Shown piece by piece: positions 8,440-16,219 of a DNA stretch of 64,000 nt; the first letter of the stretch is position 1; every line of letters begins with the position of its first letter. The notes below the pieces were generated by a model that saw nothing but the letters and a program-made list of their open reading frames with translations, was not told the DNA's origin and ran no database searches. The position numbers were made by a program, and so were the translations under genes. The stretch comes from Flavobacterium azizsancarii. GTDB lineage: Bacteria > Bacteroidota > Bacteroidia > Flavobacteriales > Flavobacteriaceae. The DNA lies in contig NZ_JAMZNK010000001.1 in NCBI RefSeq assembly GCF_027980145.1, forward strand, positions 186,001 through 250,000, given 5' to 3'.

Positions 8440-9369
8440 TTAGAGCTTACTAATAAAAGCCAAAGCATCTTTTTCGTCCTGATTTAATTGAGCTTTAAGC
8501 AAGTCTAATGAACCAAATTTTTGCTCATCACGAAGATAATGTAGTAAAGAAACTTCGATTTTTTGACCATAAATAGTAGCATCAAAATCAAATAGATTTA
8601 CTTCGATAGTTTGGTTTTGCCCATTTACAGTAGGATTAAAACCGATATTCATCATCCCAAAAAATTCCTGATCGGCAATTAAAGCTTTAACTACATAAAC
8701 ACCAATTTTTGGAATTAGCTTGTATTCTTCTTCAATTTTGATATTTGCTGTTGGAAAACCAATTGTTCTTCCTAATTGTTTTCCTTTTACAACCTCGCCA
8801 GATAAAAAATAGGCGTAGCCTAAATAATCATTGGCCAAAGTCATATTTCCTTCGTTTAAAGCTTTTCTGATCTTGGTCGAGCTTACAGATACATCCTGAA
8901 TTTCCTGCGCCGAAATTTGCTCAACTTCAAATCCATATTCTGCTCCAAAAGCGATTAAATCATCAATATTCGCCGTTCTGTTTCTTCCAAAACGGTGATC
9001 GTGACCTATAATTATTTTTTGAATATGAAATTGCTCGACTAAAATAGAACGTACAAATTCTTCGGCAGTCAATCTTGAGAAACTTTCGTTAAACGGATGA
9101 ATAACAAGATTTTCAATTCCTGTCGCTTCAAGAAGTTTTGTTTTTTCAGAGATTGTATTCAAAAGTTTTATCTCTGATTTTTCCTGTAAAACCATTCTCG
9201 GATGAGGAAAAAATGTAAGAACTAAACTCTCGTATTTTCCGTTTTCAGTATTTTGAGTAATTCGTTCCAGAATTTTTTTGTGACCAATATGTACGCCGTC
9301 AAAGGTACCAAGAGTTAAAATCGTTTTCTTGGTTGACTGAAAATCGTTTATAGAATGAAAGAGCTTCAA
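8440..9369 (-). CDS. ribF: Bifunctional riboflavin kinase / FAD synthetase
   Basis: Converts riboflavin to FMN and then FAD. The N-terminal nucleotidyltransferase domain has TLGTFDGVHIGHKKIL and GHDHRFGRNR. The C-terminal flavokinase domain starts after the VSSTKIRKAL segment and has GKQLGRTIGFPTANI. The frame is open up to 9495, but a TTG at 9369 gives the usual MKLFHSIN-type N-terminus and the family length of about 309 residues. A TAAATTTG -7 element at 9391-9398 would place the transcript start inside the longer version, which supports the shorter start. Confidence 0.93.
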   Translation of the reverse strand: MKLFHSINDFQSTKKTILTLGTFDGVHIGHKKILERITQNTENGKYESLVLTFFPHPRMVLQEKSEIKLLNTISEKTKLLEATGIENLVIHPFNESFSRLTAEEFVRSILVEQFHIQKIIIGHDHRFGRNRTANIDDLIAFGAEYGFEVEQISAQEIQDVSVSSTKIRKALNEGNMTLANDYLGYAYFLSGEVVKGKQLGRTIGFPTANIKIEEEYKLIPKIGVYVVKALIADQEFFGMMNIGFNPTVNGQNQTIEVNLFDFDATIYGQKIEVSLLHYLRDEQKFGSLDLLKAQLNQDEKDALAFISKL

Positions 9370-9390
9370 AACAAATAATTTAAGATGTTG

Positions 9391-9398
9391 CAAATTTA
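9391..9398 (-). promoter_or_regulatory. Putative -7 element (TAAATTTG) of ribF
   Basis: Reads TAAATTTG on the minus strand, 21 bp upstream of the preferred TTG start at 9369. It excludes the longer start at 9495 if it is the real promoter. Confidence 0.45.
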
Positions 9399-9534
9399 TA
9401 CTATCTATTTTAAATTTTATGCTAAGCTCAATTGATTTTTGATGACAATCTATTTCTTTTTTCAAAAATGAACTAACTCGTCTGCTAAAAAGCATTAATT
9501 GTAATATATCTGTAAGAATTTAATTTAATTCGCT

Positions 9535-9542
9535 TAATTTTG
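9535..9542 (+). promoter_or_regulatory. Putative -7 element (TAATTTTG) of the metalloprotease gene
   Basis: TAATTTTG matches the TANNTTTG consensus and lies 22 bp upstream of the ATG at 9565. No clear -33 element was found. Confidence 0.4.
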
Positions 9543-9564
9543 ATTTTTCAATTCCCACCTGAGT

Positions 9565-12264
9565 ATGAAAAAAAAGCTACTTTTCTTGTTTTTTATTTTT
9601 TGTTGCGCAAATATTTACGCTCAAAGTGATGATTTGTGGCAAAAAGTAACCGCCGGTACCTCGGGTAAAAGAGTAAATTTATCTGATTCGCAACGAAGCT
9701 ATTATAAGCTTAATACCGATTTTTTGAAATCAAAACTTTCAGGGGTAACAAATAAAACGTCAAAAAGAAATACGATACAAATTACAATTCCAAATTCAAA
9801 TGGTGTTTTAGAAAGATTTACAGTTTGGGAATCGTCAAATTTCGAACCGGAATTACAGGCAAAATATCCTGAGATAAGAGCTTATGAAGGAAGTGGCGTA
9901 GACGATAAGACTGCTAAGATACATTTTAGTGTTGCCCCGATAGGAGTGCAGACAATGGTGTTTCGTGCTGATAAATCATCTGAATTTATGGAGCAAAATC
10001 AAGATGATAAGTCTGAGTATGTTTTGTTTACTAAAAATAATGGAACATCAAAAAGCAGATTAGATTGTAAGACTACAAATGCAATCCTGAATACCAATAA
10101 TTCATCATTAACATCTAAATCAGCCAGCAGTAAAGTTTTTAAAACCTTGCGATTGGCGCTTTCCTGTACAGGAGAATATACAGCTTATTTTGGCGGTACA
10201 AAAGCTGGCGCATTGGCTGGTATGAATGCTTCTCTAAGCAGGGTAAATGGTATTTTTAATAAAGATCTTGCTGTAAAATTAGTCTTGATTGCAAATACAG
10301 ATGCTGTTATTTACACAAATGCGGCGACAGATCCTTATTCTGATGCGAGCAAAGGAACGTCAGAAGATAAGTCAGATGGTAATGATTATTGGAGTAAAGA
10401 AGTTCAAAAAACATTAACAACTGTCATTGGTGAAGCAAATTATGATATTGGACATTTATTTGGAGCTACGGGAGGCGGAGGTAATGCGGCCTGTATAGGG
10501 TGTGTTTGTGATAGCCCAACAGCTACAAATGTTATTGGTAAAGGTAGTGGTTATACCTCGCCATCTAATGGAAAACCTCAGGGAGATTCGTTTGATATTG
10601 ATTTTGTGGCTCACGAAATGGGACATCAGTTAGGTGCAAATCATACTTTTTCTTTTGATGGAGCCGAAAGAACAGGTGTGAATGTCGAACCTGGAAGTGG
10701 TTCTACGATAATGGGATATGCAGGAATAACAAAATATGATGTTCAGGATAATTCAGATGATTATTTTGCATACGCCAGCATTGCGCAAATTCAAAATAAT
10801 CTTGCTACAAAAAGTTGCCCGACAGATGCGCCAATAATAAACAACCCTCCCATGATTGATGCAGGTTTAGATTATTCGATCCCTATTAGTACAGCATTTG
10901 TTTTAACCGGTACCGGTTCAGATCCTGAAGGTGATACTATTACGTATACCTGGGAGCAAAATGATAGTGCATTATCATCATCAACGGCAAATAGTAATAG
11001 TATTGCATATTCAACAAAACCAGACGGACCATTGTTCAGGTCTGTAGTTCCGGAAAGTTCTCCGGTGCGATATATGCCGGATTTTAATACCGTTCTTCAA
11101 AATAAATTAACCACAACATGGGAGTCTGTTTCGTCTATTGCAAGAACGTTGCATTTTACCTTAACCGGACGCGATAATGCAGCTCAGGGATCTGCGCAGA
11201 CAAGTACAGATGATATGATTGTGAATGTGCTGGCGAATGCAGGGCCATTTGCGGTTACGTCTCAAAATACTAATGATGTGAGTTGGCAGATAGGATCGTT
11301 TCAGACTATAACCTGGAGTATAAATAATACCAGTATATTGCCTGGTTCTTCAACTGTAAATATTAAATTATCTACAGATGGCGGCATTACATTTCCAATA
11401 GTTCTGGCGTCAAATACTCCAAATGATGGAACAGAAGTAATTCAAATTCCTGAAAGTATAGAAAATTCGACAAATTGCAGAATTTTGATCCAGCCTACAG
11501 CTAATATTTATTATGCCATAAACAGCAAACCATTTGCGGTTGGTTATACATCGACAACAACTTGCGATTCGTATAATTTTGGCAATGCTTTTGATATTCC
11601 TTTTGCAACCAATTTTACAACCAGAACGGTAAATGTACCTGCTTCGACAGGAACGGTTTCTGATGTGAATGTTCTGGTGAATTTTACACATGAAAAACTT
11701 TCTGATGTCGAAATTCAAATGGTAAGTCCGCAAGGGACAATTGTAAATCTTTACAATAATAAAAGCTGTGGAGGAATACAGTCTACTTTGTCACTTCAAT
11801 ATGACGATGATGGAGTTGCGTTAGATTGTTCTAAAACAATAAGTCAGATTGTGGTTCCGGTTGATTTGTTAAGTGCTTTTAATGGTCAGGACCCTAAAGG
11901 AAACTGGACTTTAAGAGTTCGCGATGCAGTTACGGGTAATTTGGGGAAAATAAATTCAGCATCGATAAATATCTGTAATAAAACGTTTATCCCGGGAACA
12001 CCTGATGTTCAAAATGCTGATTTTACACTATATCCAAATCCTAATAAAGGTAATTTTACCATCCAGTTCAAAAGTGATGCTATAAATACCATTCAGGTTT
12101 TTATATATGATATTTTAGGTAAAAAAGTATATTATGATTTTTTTGAGAAAACAGCTTATTTTAATCAAAACATTCAATTATCAAATATCTCATCAGGAGT
12201 TTATTTTGTTACAGTTCTTGAAGGAAATAAAAGAACGGTTAAGAAAATAATCGTAAATAAATAA
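9565..12264 (+). CDS. Secreted reprolysin-like zinc metalloprotease with T9SS sorting domain
   Basis: An 899-residue exported protein. A signal peptide covers about 20 residues, ending at IYAQ, followed by a propeptide-like region to about residue 190. The M12B/reprolysin-like catalytic domain has HEMGHQLGANH, with zinc-binding His350, His354 and His360 and catalytic Glu351. A beta-rich linker region follows. Then comes a proprotein-convertase P-like domain (about 675-805), with NFTHEKLSDVEIQMVSPQGT and GNWTLRVRDAVTGNLG. The protein ends in a type A T9SS domain (FTLYPNPNKGNF to VKKIIVNK), so it is expected at the cell surface or outside. It is probably a degradative or processing protease; the substrate is unknown. 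Confidence 0.93.
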   Translation: MKKKLLFLFFIFCCANIYAQSDDLWQKVTAGTSGKRVNLSDSQRSYYKLNTDFLKSKLSGVTNKTSKRNTIQITIPNSNGVLERFTVWESSNFEPELQAKYPEIRAYEGSGVDDKTAKIHFSVAPIGVQTMVFRADKSSEFMEQNQDDKSEYVLFTKNNGTSKSRLDCKTTNAILNTNNSSLTSKSASSKVFKTLRLALSCTGEYTAYFGGTKAGALAGMNASLSRVNGIFNKDLAVKLVLIANTDAVIYTNAATDPYSDASKGTSEDKSDGNDYWSKEVQKTLTTVIGEANYDIGHLFGATGGGGNAACIGCVCDSPTATNVIGKGSGYTSPSNGKPQGDSFDIDFVAHEMGHQLGANHTFSFDGAERTGVNVEPGSGSTIMGYAGITKYDVQDNSDDYFAYASIAQIQNNLATKSCPTDAPIINNPPMIDAGLDYSIPISTAFVLTGTGSDPEGDTITYTWEQNDSALSSSTANSNSIAYSTKPDGPLFRSVVPESSPVRYMPDFNTVLQNKLTTTWESVSSIARTLHFTLTGRDNAAQGSAQTSTDDMIVNVLANAGPFAVTSQNTNDVSWQIGSFQTITWSINNTSILPGSSTVNIKLSTDGGITFPIVLASNTPNDGTEVIQIPESIENSTNCRILIQPTANIYYAINSKPFAVGYTSTTTCDSYNFGNAFDIPFATNFTTRTVNVPASTGTVSDVNVLVNFTHEKLSDVEIQMVSPQGTIVNLYNNKSCGGIQSTLSLQYDDDGVALDCSKTISQIVVPVDLLSAFNGQDPKGNWTLRVRDAVTGNLGKINSASINICNKTFIPGTPDVQNADFTLYPNPNKGNFTIQFKSDAINTIQVFIYDILGKKVYYDFFEKTAYFNQNIQLSNISSGVYFVTVLEGNKRTVKKIIVNK

Positions 12265-12269
12265 AGAAA

Positions 12270-12308
12270 CAAAATTCCATAACAATTGGAATTTGGAATT
12301 TATTTTTT
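12270..12308. terminator. Probable terminator between the protease gene and comF
   Basis: The short stem AAATTCCA / TGGAATTT lies between converging genes and is followed by a T-rich tract. It uses the same AAATTCC-type sequence as the terminators at 14672 and 19004. Confidence 0.5.
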
Positions 12309-12327
12309 GGATTTTTATTATAAAAGG

Positions 12328-13011
12328 TTACGAGTTCGCAATTGCCATACAGACAATACTGATTTTGGCTCCCGGAATTTTTAATAAAGCACGTGAACAT
12401 GCTTCAAGAGTGGCGCCGGTAGTCAAAACATCATCTACAATTAGAAAATGTTTGTTTCGATTTTCTTCAGTAGAAATAACATCAAAAATATTTTCGATAT
12501 TATCAGATCTTCCTGCGAGATTCTTTTTTGATTGTGTTTTAGAATATTTTTTTCGATATAAAACAGCTGCATTATAATCAATATTTAAACCTTTGGCGAG
12601 TGCTTTTCCAAAAGTAGTAACCTGATTATAGCCTCGTTCCCGAAATTTTTTGGGATGTAAAGGAACAGGAATTACGATGTCAAAAGGAATTTCCAGAACT
12701 ATTTCCTTTAAATCTTCAACAGACCAATTTCCTAAAACGGTTCCAATTTCTTCATGACCCTTGTATTTTAGGTTGTGAATGAGTTCCTGGACAATTCCTT
12801 TTTTATTAAAATATAAAAGAGCCGATGCATGTTCGATAGCAATCTTTCCATAGAATTTTTTGACCGCTTCGTTTTTAGGATCTAAATGATATTGCGTCAG
12901 GGGCATTTCGTGACGGCAACTGGTACATAAAACGGTTTCGTTTGTGATCAAAATAGTATGACATCCGGCACAAACTTTAGGGAAAAACAGGTTAATAAGG
13001 TAATTAAACAC
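12328..13011 (-). CDS. comF: ComF family phosphoribosyltransferase-like protein
   Basis: A 227-residue protein with an N-terminal four-cysteine zinc-finger-like segment (CAGC near residue 15, CTSC near 30) and a C-terminal PRTase fold. The PRPP-binding loop FLIVDDVLTTGATLEACS is near residue 190, and VIPVPLHPKKFRERGYNQ near 120 is diagnostic of ComF. In other bacteria ComF is needed for uptake or processing of transforming DNA; the precise activity is uncertain. It is convergent with the protease gene and divergent from glyS, with a probable TATTTTTG -7 element at 13032-13039. Confidence 0.87.
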   Translation of the reverse strand: MFNYLINLFFPKVCAGCHTILITNETVLCTSCRHEMPLTQYHLDPKNEAVKKFYGKIAIEHASALLYFNKKGIVQELIHNLKYKGHEEIGTVLGNWSVEDLKEIVLEIPFDIVIPVPLHPKKFRERGYNQVTTFGKALAKGLNIDYNAAVLYRKKYSKTQSKKNLAGRSDNIENIFDVISTEENRNKHFLIVDDVLTTGATLEACSRALLKIPGAKISIVCMAIANS

Positions 13012-13031
13012 AAATAGAAAGAATTTGGTTA

Positions 13032-13039
13032 CAAAAATA
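13032..13039 (-). promoter_or_regulatory. Putative -7 element (TATTTTTG) of comF
   Basis: Reads TATTTTTG on the minus strand, 20 bp upstream of the comF start. It is divergent from the glyS promoter at 13095. Confidence 0.4.
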
Positions 13040-13094
13040 ACGAAATGAATGCTTCAATCTTTATAATTTTTCTTTTTTTTCAACGTACTTTTTA

Positions 13095-13102
13095 TATTTT
13101 TG
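13095..13102 (+). promoter_or_regulatory. Putative glyS -7 element (TATTTTTG), very close to the start codon
   Basis: TATTTTTG ends only 7 bp before the glyS ATG at 13110. If this is the active promoter, the transcript would begin at or within about 3 nt of the start codon, giving a leaderless mRNA. Confidence 0.4.
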
Positions 13103-13109
13103 CATCACT

Positions 13110-14648
13110 ATGGCAAAACAAGAAGATATATTTAAGAATGTGGTTTCGCACGCAAAAGAGTACGGATTTATTTTTCCGTCAAGCGAAGTATACGATGGAT
13201 TGAGTGCAGTGTATGATTATGCACAAAATGGTGTCGAGTTAAAAAAGAATATCCGTGAATATTGGTGGAAATCAATGGTTCAGATGAATGAGAATATTGT
13301 AGGCCTTGATGCCGCAATATTAATGCATCCAACTACCTGGAAAGCTTCAGGCCACGTTGATGCATTCAACGATCCGTTGATTGATAATAAAGATTCAAAA
13401 AAGAGATATAGAGCTGATGTTTTAGTTGAAGATCATGCTGAAAAGATTAATCAAAAAGCTCAAAAAGAAATTGAAAAAGCGAGAGCTCGTTTTGGAGATG
13501 CATTTAATGAGGAAGAATTTGTTGCAACAAATGCCCGCGTCGTAGAATATCTTTCAAAATACAAAGAAATTTTATCAAGGCTTGCAAAAGGAATGACTGA
13601 TGATCTTCAGGATGTAAAAGCATTAATTGAAGAATTGGAAATTGCTGATCCTGAAACCGGTTCTAGAAACTGGACAGACGTAAAGCAATTCAACTTAATG
13701 TTTGGAACTAAGTTAGGAGCTTCTGCAGATTCTGCAATGGATTTATATTTACGTCCGGAAACGGCGCAAGGTATTTTTGTGAACTTTTTAAATGTTCAGA
13801 AATCTGGTCGTATGAAGGTTCCTTTTGGAATTGCTCAAACGGGTAAAGCTTTCAGAAACGAAATTGTTGCAAGACAATTCATTTTCCGTATGCGTGAATT
13901 CGAACAAATGGAAATGCAATTTTTCGTTCGCCCGGGTGAAGAAATGAAATGGTACCACCATTGGAAAGAAACACGTTTAAACTGGCACTTATCTTTAGGA
14001 TTAGGAAAAGAGAATTACCGTTTTCATGATCACGAAAAATTAGCACATTACGCAAATGCCGCTGCTGATATTGAGTTTAATTTCCCTTTTGGTTTCAAAG
14101 AATTAGAAGGAATTCACTCTCGTACGGATTTTGATTTAAAAGCGCACGAACAATATTCTGGTAGAAAATTACAATATTTTGATCCTGAACTAAATGAGAA
14201 CTACGTGCCATACGTAGTAGAAACTTCAGTAGGTTTAGATCGTATGTTTTTGGCTGTTTTTGCAACATCATTGCAGGAAGAAACTCTTGAGGATGGTTCG
14301 ACAAGAACAGTTCTAAAATTACCATCAGTTTTAGCGCCAACAAAAGCTGCGGTACTGCCATTAATTAAAAGAGATGGATTACCTGAAATTTCTAAAAAAA
14401 TCATAGATGATTTAAAATGGGATTTCACGGTAGCGTATGATGAAAAAGATGCTGTAGGACGTCGTTACAGAAGACAAGATGCTCTTGGAACTCCGTTTTG
14501 TATAACAGTAGATCATCAGACAATCGAAGATCAGACAGTAACAATTCGTCATAGAGATACAATGAAACAAGATCGTGTAAAAATATCTGAATTAAAGGAT
14601 ATAATAGAAAACGAAGTTTCAATGAAAAATTGGTTAATGAAAATGTAA
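13110..14648 (+). CDS. glyS: Glycyl-tRNA synthetase (class II, homodimeric type)
   Basis: Charges tRNA-Gly in the cytoplasm. The 512-residue length and class II motifs match the alpha2 eukaryote/archaea-like GlyRS used by Bacteroidota. Visible segments are VGLDAAILMHPTTWKASGHV near residue 60, YLRPETAQGIFVNF near 215 (motif 2 region with FRNEIVARQFIFRMREF) and SVGLDRMFLAVF near 375 (motif 3). The C-terminal anticodon-binding domain begins near residue 410 (LAPTKAAVLPL). It is monocistronic, with a strong terminator 24 bp downstream. Confidence 0.97.
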   Translation: MAKQEDIFKNVVSHAKEYGFIFPSSEVYDGLSAVYDYAQNGVELKKNIREYWWKSMVQMNENIVGLDAAILMHPTTWKASGHVDAFNDPLIDNKDSKKRYRADVLVEDHAEKINQKAQKEIEKARARFGDAFNEEEFVATNARVVEYLSKYKEILSRLAKGMTDDLQDVKALIEELEIADPETGSRNWTDVKQFNLMFGTKLGASADSAMDLYLRPETAQGIFVNFLNVQKSGRMKVPFGIAQTGKAFRNEIVARQFIFRMREFEQMEMQFFVRPGEEMKWYHHWKETRLNWHLSLGLGKENYRFHDHEKLAHYANAAADIEFNFPFGFKELEGIHSRTDFDLKAHEQYSGRKLQYFDPELNENYVPYVVETSVGLDRMFLAVFATSLQEETLEDGSTRTVLKLPSVLAPTKAAVLPLIKRDGLPEISKKIIDDLKWDFTVAYDEKDAVGRRYRRQDALGTPFCITVDHQTIEDQTVTIRHRDTMKQDRVKISELKDIIENEVSMKNWLMKM

Positions 14649-14671
14649 TTTTTTTTAAAAACAATATTTAT

Positions 14672-14711
14672 AAAAAATCCCAAATTCCATATCGGAATTT
14701 GGGATTTTTTT
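14672..14711 (+). terminator. Terminator of glyS
   Basis: The stem AAATCCCAAATTCC / GGAATTTGGGATTT has a short loop and is followed by seven T. It follows the glyS stop closely. Confidence 0.88.
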
Positions 14712-14891
14712 AGTTTTATTAATGCATTTCGTCGGATTTTTTTGCATTTCATCCTTATGTGTTAACATTTGTGTGGAATGTATTAACAATGAAATAGTAA
14801 AATAGTTGAAATTTGTATTTTTAATTGCGAACCACTAAAACAAATTTTTTCAAAGTATTGATGAGGCTAAAGGAATAGTTGTCTGTGATCC

Positions 14892-15725
14892 ATGAAAATT
14901 CAACAAAAACTAATATTGAAAAAGTATTCGTATATTATCATTGACGATGATGCAGAAAGTATTCTAAAAACAAAAACAGTTGCAGAAGGTTTCCCTGAGT
15001 TAGCTTTTTTGGCTTCGGCTGCAAATTATCATGATGGTTTGCATTTGGTTTTAGAACACCGGCCTTCGATTATTTTTTTAGAAATTGATCCGCGGGACTT
15101 ATCCAGTAATCTGTCGCTGGCATTTATAAATGAGCTTTACAGATTTTTTTCTCATCTTCCGAAGATCATTATTACCACACCAAAAAGAAAGCTGGCATTT
15201 GAAGCCATTCAATACAGCGTTTTTGATTATATATTAAAACCGGTTCAGTCAATAGATTTATTGAAGATGCTTTTAAAACTTGAAAAAAGTGTTTTAGAAG
15301 CTAATTCAGCTGAAATAAGGAACGAAACAGCTTCGGCAATACTTCCATTTGCCCAAACACCCGAAGTTGTCGAAAAGCCACTTATTATCTGTATTAAATC
15401 ATATGGGGATTATCGCTATATCAGCGCCCAGGATATTTGTTATTTTCAGGCAGATAATAATTCAACGGATATTTATCTGAACTCCGGAGAAATGATCACT
15501 GCTTTTAAAACTTTAAAGCATTTCGAGGGTGTTTTATCACATCCTTTTATCCGAATTCACAATAGTTATATTATCAATAAAAATTACATTTCGAGAATTC
15601 ATAGCGGAAGCTCAGTTTGTTACATAAAAAACTCACTAAAAAAGATTCCTTTTTCTAAAACCTACAAACCAAATGTAGATCTAATTATTGCTGATTTTTC
15701 TATAGGAAATTACTTAGAAGTCTAA
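14892..15725 (+). CDS. LytTR-type response regulator with degenerate receiver domain
   Basis: A 277-residue protein with an N-terminal receiver-like domain (about residues 12-130) and a C-terminal LytTR DNA-binding domain (about 165-270). The latter has the typical YFQADNNSTDIYL and FIRIHNSYIINKNYI segments. The acidic pocket (IIIDDD) and the conserved lysine (YILKPV) are present. At the phospho-acceptor position, however, IIFLEIDP has glutamate where aspartate is expected, so the domain is unlikely to be phosphorylated in the usual way and may be locked or act through dimerisation. No partner kinase is adjacent on the 5' side. The next genes encode a secreted peptide and a kinase. Confidence 0.88.
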   Translation: MKIQQKLILKKYSYIIIDDDAESILKTKTVAEGFPELAFLASAANYHDGLHLVLEHRPSIIFLEIDPRDLSSNLSLAFINELYRFFSHLPKIIITTPKRKLAFEAIQYSVFDYILKPVQSIDLLKMLLKLEKSVLEANSAEIRNETASAILPFAQTPEVVEKPLIICIKSYGDYRYISAQDICYFQADNNSTDIYLNSGEMITAFKTLKHFEGVLSHPFIRIHNSYIINKNYISRIHSGSSVCYIKNSLKKIPFSKTYKPNVDLIIADFSIGNYLEV

Positions 15726-15899
15726 AAACTAGACGTTTACATCTATTTGGTGCCCATTGACTATCAATTGGGTATGTTCTACCATAAACCTATTTTTTCG
15801 TATATATTTTCTTTGAATCCGGAGTTAGTTTTACACCATGATTCGCACAAAGCGATGATTTCCTAAAACAATAAATCAAACAAATAAATACCTCAAATC

Positions 15900-16145
15900 A
15901 TGAAAAAAGCAGCTTTAACATTCGGATTATTTTCTTTAGTAATGGTAGCAACTTCATTTGCAACTCCACAAATTAATGATGTATATAAAGGTGATATTAA
16001 CACAACTCTTGAAACAGACGGAACTGGTGCAACAGGAGGACCTACAAAGAAAGTAGATTCAAATAGAATTACTTTTGACACAAGTAATGATTCCAGTCTT
16101 GGAACAATCAATCAATCTGTAGGTGGAAACAAGAAATTAGACTAA
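15900..16145 (+). CDS. Small secreted protein of unknown function
   Basis: An 81-residue protein with a clear N-terminal signal peptide (about residues 1-21, cleaved near SFA-TPQ) and a mature part of about 60 residues. The mature part is rich in Thr, Asn, Asp, Gly and Ser and has no cysteine. No family is recognised. It ends 24 bp before a strong hairpin terminator, which separates it from the TPR histidine kinase gene on the same strand. The position next to a sensor kinase could mean a signalling role, but this is only a suggestion. Confidence 0.65.
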   Translation: MKKAALTFGLFSLVMVATSFATPQINDVYKGDINTTLETDGTGATGGPTKKVDSNRITFDTSNDSSLGTINQSVGGNKKLD

Positions 16146-16169
16146 AACCTTACAATAAAAAATATATTT

Positions 16170-16198
16170 AAGCTGCCATTTCATGGCAGCTTTTTTTT
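16170..16198 (+). terminator. Terminator between the small secreted protein and the histidine kinase
   Basis: The perfect stem AGCTGCCAT / ATGGCAGCT with a short loop is followed by eight T. Read-through at this site would set the ratio of the small protein to the kinase. Confidence 0.9.
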
Positions 16199-16219
16199 GT
16201 ATCTATAGTTTTACTATTT

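Noticed and set aside
9370..9495. Longer N-terminus for ribF, starting at 9495
   Set aside because: It adds about 42 residues with no family similarity and overlaps a likely -7 element at 9391-9398; the TTG at 9369 gives the normal N-terminus.
11410..11733. 107-codon minus-strand frame within the protease gene
   Set aside because: It lies wholly inside a well-supported gene on the other strand, and its translation has no recognisable protein-like pattern.
12293..12577. 94-codon plus-strand frame
   Set aside because: It is antisense to the end of comF and has no start signal or family features.
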